NCBI GenBank assembly: GCA_946807835.1 | Contig: OX327699.1 | Coordinates: 6,565,001-6,629,000 of the forward strand | Source: Ailanthus altissimus | Lineage: Eukaryota > Streptophyta > Magnoliopsida > Sapindales > Simaroubaceae | Direction of reading: 5' to 3' | Length of the DNA stretch: 64,000 bases | In this document: one piece after another, positions 59,140 to 64,000 of the stretch | How positions within the stretch are numbered: position 1 is the first letter of the stretch | Layout of the letters: each line of letters starts with the position of its first letter | Made by a program: the position numbers and the translations under genes | The notes under the pieces: model-generated | The model's input: the letters and a program-made list of their open reading frames with translations, nothing else | Told to the model about the DNA's origin: nothing | The model's database searches: none

Positions 59140-59690
59140 ATAATTAGCTTTCAATTTCAATTTTTTACTATAATAAAAGAAAAACTAATCATATACCTAC
59201 TTCTGTTATGCCAAGAAGCGTTCAAAAAATAATTAGCACTATTATTAATTGTTATATGGATAATCAATAATGCTAGCAATATTACAATGAGACAACCAAT
59301 CATTCAACACAATATGAAAAAAAAAAAAAAAGAACACCAAGTCTAACGAGGTTCGGTAATGTTACCTACGTCTTCGGGTGCTACTAGAACAAATCCATTA
59401 TCTTCAAGAGAAGTTACAAAAGTTTTGGGTCACAATATAAATTCTCAAACTATTGGGTCAAACTACAAATACCCATGTAGTAGGGTCAATACTGTAATTA
59501 CCCAAATAATAGGGTATTACTACAAATGCCCAAAAATAAAGAAAAAATTAAATTCTTATAACGTTCAGGGGCTTAAATGTAAAACTCTTAAACTATGAGG
59601 TTCTCATAAAGAGATCCTACAAATTGAAGGGGAGAAGAGAATTATTCTAAAGGTACACTTAATATCAAAGAAGGCCTTGTCTTATATAGG

Positions 59691-61078
59691 TGTTGTGTGT
59701 TTTCTATAACACAAATTAGCGCAAGTGCACGTTGTTGCAACAAGTAATATATGATGAGAAAAGTGTCGATCCCACAGAGAATGATTTATCTTTTCTAGTT
59801 TAAGTACCGAAATGGTGTCTTTCTACTATTATCCAGAAAATGATTTAATGTATGCTATTAAACTACTCAAGTAAAAGAACAACTTAATTATGCTAAGTGA
59901 TAAACTAAATTACCAACAAGTTAAATTCAATATGAGAAATCCTAGGATTACAAACTATCCCCCATTATGCAAATAAATTCAGCAGAATCTCTTTGATGTT
60001 TATTGGTTCTCAACTTGATATATTGACCAAAACACTCAACACATCACAAGCCTCTTTTGCAGGTCAAGTGAATCTATTCCATCCAATCAAATATCTATAT
60101 GTCTATGATAAATAAATTGAACAAAATTCATTAAGCACAAGTTTTATGAGCCATACATGCCTTATGAGTATATGTCTATCTCATATGAAAATCAAGTGTA
60201 TTACACTATGATCATGCATCAATATGCTTAAGACTAAATACCTAAATGCCTTTGTCAAGTTTATTTAAGCATTTCTAGATCAATTTAACTACTAGCCAAG
60301 TAATCAAATAGCATTACACACAAGCACAATGAATATATCAAAAGCTGAATTAATACCATAAAAGAGAGAGCTAAAAATCCATCACAAATGAGTTCAAGGA
60401 TGTAATCCTAGATGAACGAAATTAGCTCATCATTAAACTACACAATCTTGAAGCTAATTCCATCAATACATGTAAACTAAACATCTTACAACAAGTAAAG
60501 AATCAAAGCAAAGAAGACATCCCTGTCAAATGCCTTTGTTGTTGAAGCTTGCTTCCCTCCTCTTTGATTTCTCCAAACTTAGAAGTTAGGTGTTTCTTTG
60601 TGTTTCTAGCTGCTGTCCCAACTAGAGTCTTCCTCCAAAATGTAAGTTTTGAGCAATTAAATAGGTAAGAGCACGGAATTAGGGCGCATTTTGAGTTACT
60701 TTTGGGTTTCCTGATTTTCAGGAACCTGTCAAAACTTGTTGCCCAGGTCCTGGCGCCGCAGCGCTGCGATTTGGCGCTGCGGCGCTCAGTTTCTGCAATC
60801 GGCGCCGCGGCGCTGAAATCCAGCGCTGCGGCGCTGCACTGTTGCTACAGTGGTACTGTAGTAGTACTGTAGCTGCAGTAGTACTGTAGCAAACAGTGCC
60901 CCCATTCGTAATTTTATCTCTAATGCTCCGATTTGCGTCCGTTTTCCGGTATTTTTGCTCGGAAAATGCTTCAACCTATAAAACAACATTAATACGCATA
61001 AATAGCCCAATTATTGAGATAAATTGAACAAATATCAAGTTAGGAAGATAAAATAGTTTATACAATTACGCCTTATCA
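59691..61078. mobile_element. solo LTR, 1.39 kb, inserted in the copia E LTR
   Basis: Starts TGTTGTGTGTTTTCTATAAC, ends ACGCCTTATCA, with the perfect duplication ATAGG at 59686-59690 and 61079-61083. The block GCAAGTGCACGTTGTTGCAA, ending near a GATCCCACAGAG, is common in plant LTRs. It contains the GC-rich block at 60751-60890. No coding frame or primer site. The family was not determined. Confidence 0.9.
60751..60890. repeat. GC-rich palindromic block and CTACAG repeats
   Basis: From 60752 to 60838 GGCGCTGCGGCGCT-type motifs repeat about five times in both orientations. From 60845 to 60890 AGTAGTACTGTAGC-type motifs repeat three times. The block is the most G+C-rich stretch of the window. 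Confidence 0.9.
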
Positions 61079-61159
61079 ATAGGCCTAACCAAACCAACCC
61101 CATGCCATCCCCTACCAATGTGGGATTGGCTCAATTGGCATATAAGCCAATTTTCAACA

Positions 61160-61171
61160 AATCTCCACCTT
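61160..61171 (-). promoter_or_regulatory. copia E polypurine tract
   Basis: The reverse complement is AAGGTGGAGATT, directly upstream of the 3' LTR in element orientation. Confidence 0.8.
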
Positions 61172-61399
61172 AGCGAATATGCCAATCCTCCACAAAGTTT
61201 CATTTTTTCCAAAACATTCTCTATCCAAATGCAACACCTCCAAATTTGCGCCCAATGGCGCTATCAAACTCGAACTATATTGATCAAGTCCAAAGAATGG
61301 TTGAACTTGATCGCTATCACCACTTTAGTCAACATATCTACGAAATTCTCGGCAGTTCCAATTTTCTGAAGTAAGATTCTTTATTCACTAATGATCTCT

Positions 61400-63290
61400 C
61401 CACACAAAATGATACCGAACATCAATATGCTTCGTTCGAACATGGTATACTAGATTCTTTACTATATGAATAGTACTTTAACTGTTAGAATAAACATGAA
61501 TCTTCTTTTGACTAATTTCCAACTCATCCAATAATTCCTGTAACCAAATAGCTTCCTTCACAACCTCTGTAACTGCCATGTACTCTACCTCTATAGTAGA
61601 CAAAGTAACTGTAGACTGTAAAGTAGACTTCCAACTCACAGGTGCTCTCGCAAGAGTAAACACATAACTGGTTGTTGACCGATGTTTATCCAAATCACCA
61701 ACATAATCAAAATCAACATAACCGACAGCACATTGATCACATGTATCATCTTTCTCAAAGACTAAACCAATATTTATGGTGTTCAGTAAATACCGTAGAA
61801 TCCATTTCATAGCCTGCCAATGTCTTTTACTAAGATCATGCATATATCTGCTCACTACTCCAATTGCATGTAAAATATCAAGTCTCGTATACACCATAGC
61901 ATACATCAGGCTACCAACTACATTAGCATATGGAACTTGAGATATATACTCTCATTCCTCATCTGAACTAGGAGATAAAGATGCACTGATCTTCATATGA
62001 GGAGCAAGTGGGATACTTATAGGTTTTAACTCTTCTAAAATGCCAAAACGTTGTAATACCTTTTTCAGATATTACTTCTGAGTCAAATAAATTTTGTCTC
62101 ATTCTCTGTCCCTGCTAATCTTCATGCCTAGTATCTTTCTAGCTTCACCCAAATCTTTCATCTCAAACTCTTGGTTCAATTGAATCTTTAATTTTTTAAT
62201 TTCTTCGACATTCGTTAAAACTATCAACATTTCATCGACTTACAAAAGTAGATAAATGAAAGAACCATCATGTAGCCTCTAAAAATACACACAATGATCA
62301 AATTTGCTTCTTGTGTACCTCTGACCTATCATAAACTGATCAAATCGCTTATACCATTGCCTCAGTGATTGTTTCAATCTATAAAGCGATCTTTTCAGTT
62401 TACAAACCAATTTTTCCTTATGTGCAACTTTGAATCCCTTTGGCTAAGTTATATAGATTTCCTCTTCTAAGTCACCATGTAAAAATGTAGTTTTTACATG
62501 GAGTTGAACTAGTTCCATATTTAATTGAGCTACCAAGGCCAATAAATTTCTAATGGAAGAATGTTTTGCAACATGAGAAAATACCTCATTGTAGTCAATT
62601 TCGTCCCTCTGTGCATAGCCTTTAGCCACCAACCTTGCCTTATAGCGAACATCTTTTTTGTCAAAAAATCTATCTTTCTTTGCGTATACCCATTTGTACC
62701 CAATTACCTTCTTACCCTTTGGTAGTTGAGCTAGCTCCCAAGTTTCATTCTTCTGAAGAGACTGCATCTCTTCCTCCATAATTGTCTTCCACTTATCAAC
62801 TTTAAAATAGCTGACTGCCTCTCTATAAATAGAAGGAACATCATCATCTATAATTAGAAGTGCTTAGGTACCATATCAACAAATCGAGTAGGTTTTTGAA
62901 TCTCATGTCTTGGCCTATTTACTACAATAGTTTCTTGTTACTATTGAGGTTCATGAGTAGAACATTCTCCATCATCTCCCAAAATCACCTCTGTTATAGA
63001 AGTACCATTATCTGTCTCTACAAATTTAACCAGGTTTAATGTAGTTGTTTCCAACTCCACCTGCTGAGTACTCTCTACCTGTTGTGGAGTATTATTCAAT
63101 ATTGTCTAGTTTTCTAATTTCTTCAACATAGAACACTCATTAAATGTTACATCTATACTGGATACAATCTTCCTCAAACTCGAACACTATTAAGCCTCTC
63201 CTCAAACAATATTTCATCCGTCTATCTTCCACATAGAATGATTTTGCTCTCCTTTTGGGTACTCATCTTCTACTTATCTTCACTGCGTTG
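61400..63290 (-). pseudogene. copia E integrase linker, reverse transcriptase and RNase H
   Basis: From 63290: GYPKRRAKSFYVEDRRMKY (linker, partly frame-shifted), RPRHEIQKPTRFVDMVPKHF, then RT from 62779: MEEEMQSLQKNETWELAQLP, RYKARLVAKGYAQRDEIDYN and LHVKTTFLHGDLEEEIYIT, then a stop. The catalytic YVDD reads stop-VDE (62242-62231). RNase H from 61906: MYAMVYTRLDILHAIGVVSR, WILRYLLNTINIGLVFEKDD and STIEVEYMAVTEVVKEAIWL. Long open stretches remain, but the catalytic motif is lost. Confidence 0.9.
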
Positions 63291-63329
63291 TAGGAGCATG
63301 CCTTATCTTCTTGATTGTTAAGGAAGCAA

Positions 63330-64000
63330 AAAAAGTCCCATAATAGAAAGAAATGGTGAAGATCATGGGCTTGTAAGGAATGAAACCCTTGAAAAGACTC
63401 AAACGACAAGCAATGAAGAGAAGAAACTTAAGATACCTAAATTTGAATCTAATCATAAAACCATTTAGAAAAGAGCCTATAGTATCATTGTTCTATTATT
63501 GAGTGATGACGTTCTGAGAGAAATTGCTAGAAAAAAGACTGCAATTGATCTTTGGAAGAAGATTAATGCTCTCTATATGATGAAGTCCTTTATAAATTAT
63601 TTGTATCTTAAAAAGAAGTTATATCAATTATCCATAGCTAAAGAAATTTTAATCAAAGACCACATTGACGCCTTTAACAAGATTATCATCAATCTTAAGA
63701 CGATTGACATCAAGATAGAAGATGAAGACAAGACAATTATCTTATTGTGTTCTCTCCCTCCAAGTTATGAGCACTTTGTGGATATACTCATGTATAGAGA
63801 GAAACTTTAACTATGACTGATGTTAAAGCCTCGCTGAACTAAAGGTAATTAGAAAAATGATTATAGTCTAGTAGTGTAACAAGTTTCACTGCATGAGAAG
63901 GGTTAAAGTACAAAGATGGAAAAAAATAATCTATCAAAGGAAAAATTCAAAAAAGTGTTATCATTGGAAGAAAGAAGTACACTTGATTATGGATTGTTTA
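63330..64000 (+). pseudogene. copia F gag (5' part missing, cut by window end)
   Basis: The frame from about 63390 reads SNEEKKLKIPKFESNHKTI, then a stop; from 63499 it reads [60 protein letters not shown] and [18 protein letters not shown]. After a further shift the zinc knuckle CYHWKKEVHLIMDC reaches the window edge, with Trp for the second Cys. It is clearly the same family as copia A gag. No LTR or primer site precedes it; its left neighbour is copia E in opposite orientation. Confidence 0.85.

Larger units (their letters stand above)
59249..61159 (-). repeat. copia E 3' LTR, interrupted
   Basis: Contains the typical copia LTR phrase AACGAGGTTCGGTAATGTTA (59346-59365) and ends TTTTCAACA at 61159. 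Without the solo LTR it is about 0.5 kb. The left end is estimated (TGTTATATGG at 59249). Confidence 0.6.
59249..63290 (-). mobile_element. copia E, 5'-truncated Ty1/copia element
   Basis: The 3' LTR (about 59249-61159, holding a solo LTR), polypurine tract and minus-strand RNase H, RT and integrase linker are present. Integrase core, protease, gag and 5' LTR are missing, because the sequence changes at about 63290 to an oppositely oriented copia fragment. Confidence 0.8.

Noticed and set aside
60786..61010. 74-codon minus-strand frame
   Set aside because: Lies in the GC-rich repeats of the solo LTR; the frame follows from base composition.
1..64000. tRNA, rRNA or CRISPR arrays
   Set aside because: No tRNA cloverleaf, rRNA segment or spaced-repeat array seen; the tRNA-like matches are retrotransposon primer sites.

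Overview
The window is AT-rich plant nuclear DNA (about 70% A+T by eye). The evidence for a plant is Ty1/copia retrotransposons with a tRNA-iMet primer site (TGGTATCAGAGC), TRIM-like mini-retrotransposons, a CACTA (En/Spm) element with a Ptta/En/Spm transposase gene, hAT-type MITEs, LINE-type DUF4283/zf-CCHC_4 and RNase H fragments, and a broken copy of the plant-specific microtubule gene MAP70. A eudicot is likely; the species cannot be read from the sequence. I found no intact protein-coding gene, tRNA, rRNA or CRISPR array. The window behaves as a heterochromatic transposon graveyard.

Layout. 1-2.8 kb: a minus-strand DUF4283/zf-CCHC_4 pseudogene split by TRIM-1 (792-2514, target duplication CAAAT). 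2.8-8 kb: mostly unidentified DNA with a hAT-type MITE (4524-4826) and a LINE RNase H tail (about 7.5 kb). 8.05-12.5 kb: a 90-bp hairpin, then TRIM-B (8155-12518, duplication ATAGG) carrying a 3.3-kb CACTA element (8701-12036, duplication CTA). 13.6-14.1 kb: a transposon-like coding relic. 14.7-15.8 kb: a large MITE-like element. 15.86-20.84 kb: copia A (plus). 21.7-26.8 kb: copia B (minus). 29.3-32.1 kb: two LTRs in tandem. 33.7-35.4 kb: a shuffled TRIM cluster. 35.5-43.1 kb: copia C (plus), carrying an insertion of about 2.1 kb. 43.5-44.3 kb: a decayed CACTA relic. 44.4-59.1 kb: a MAP70 pseudogene split by TRIM-C, which contains copia D (45594-57779, duplication TATAT), which contains a solo LTR (50660-53431, duplication CTTTA). 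59.2-63.3 kb: a truncated copia E (minus) whose LTR carries another solo LTR (59691-61078, duplication ATAGG). 63.3-64 kb: the start of plus-strand copia F gag, cut by the window edge.

Activity. None of the copia polyproteins is open. In copias A-D the protease D-S-G motif is changed, and in A and D the last catalytic residue of the integrase is Lys instead of Glu. Many stops fall where the family has Trp, the expected result of C-to-T decay of methylated DNA. The perfect target duplications and nesting order allow relative dating: host genes first, then TRIMs, then copia D and CACTA, then the solo LTRs.
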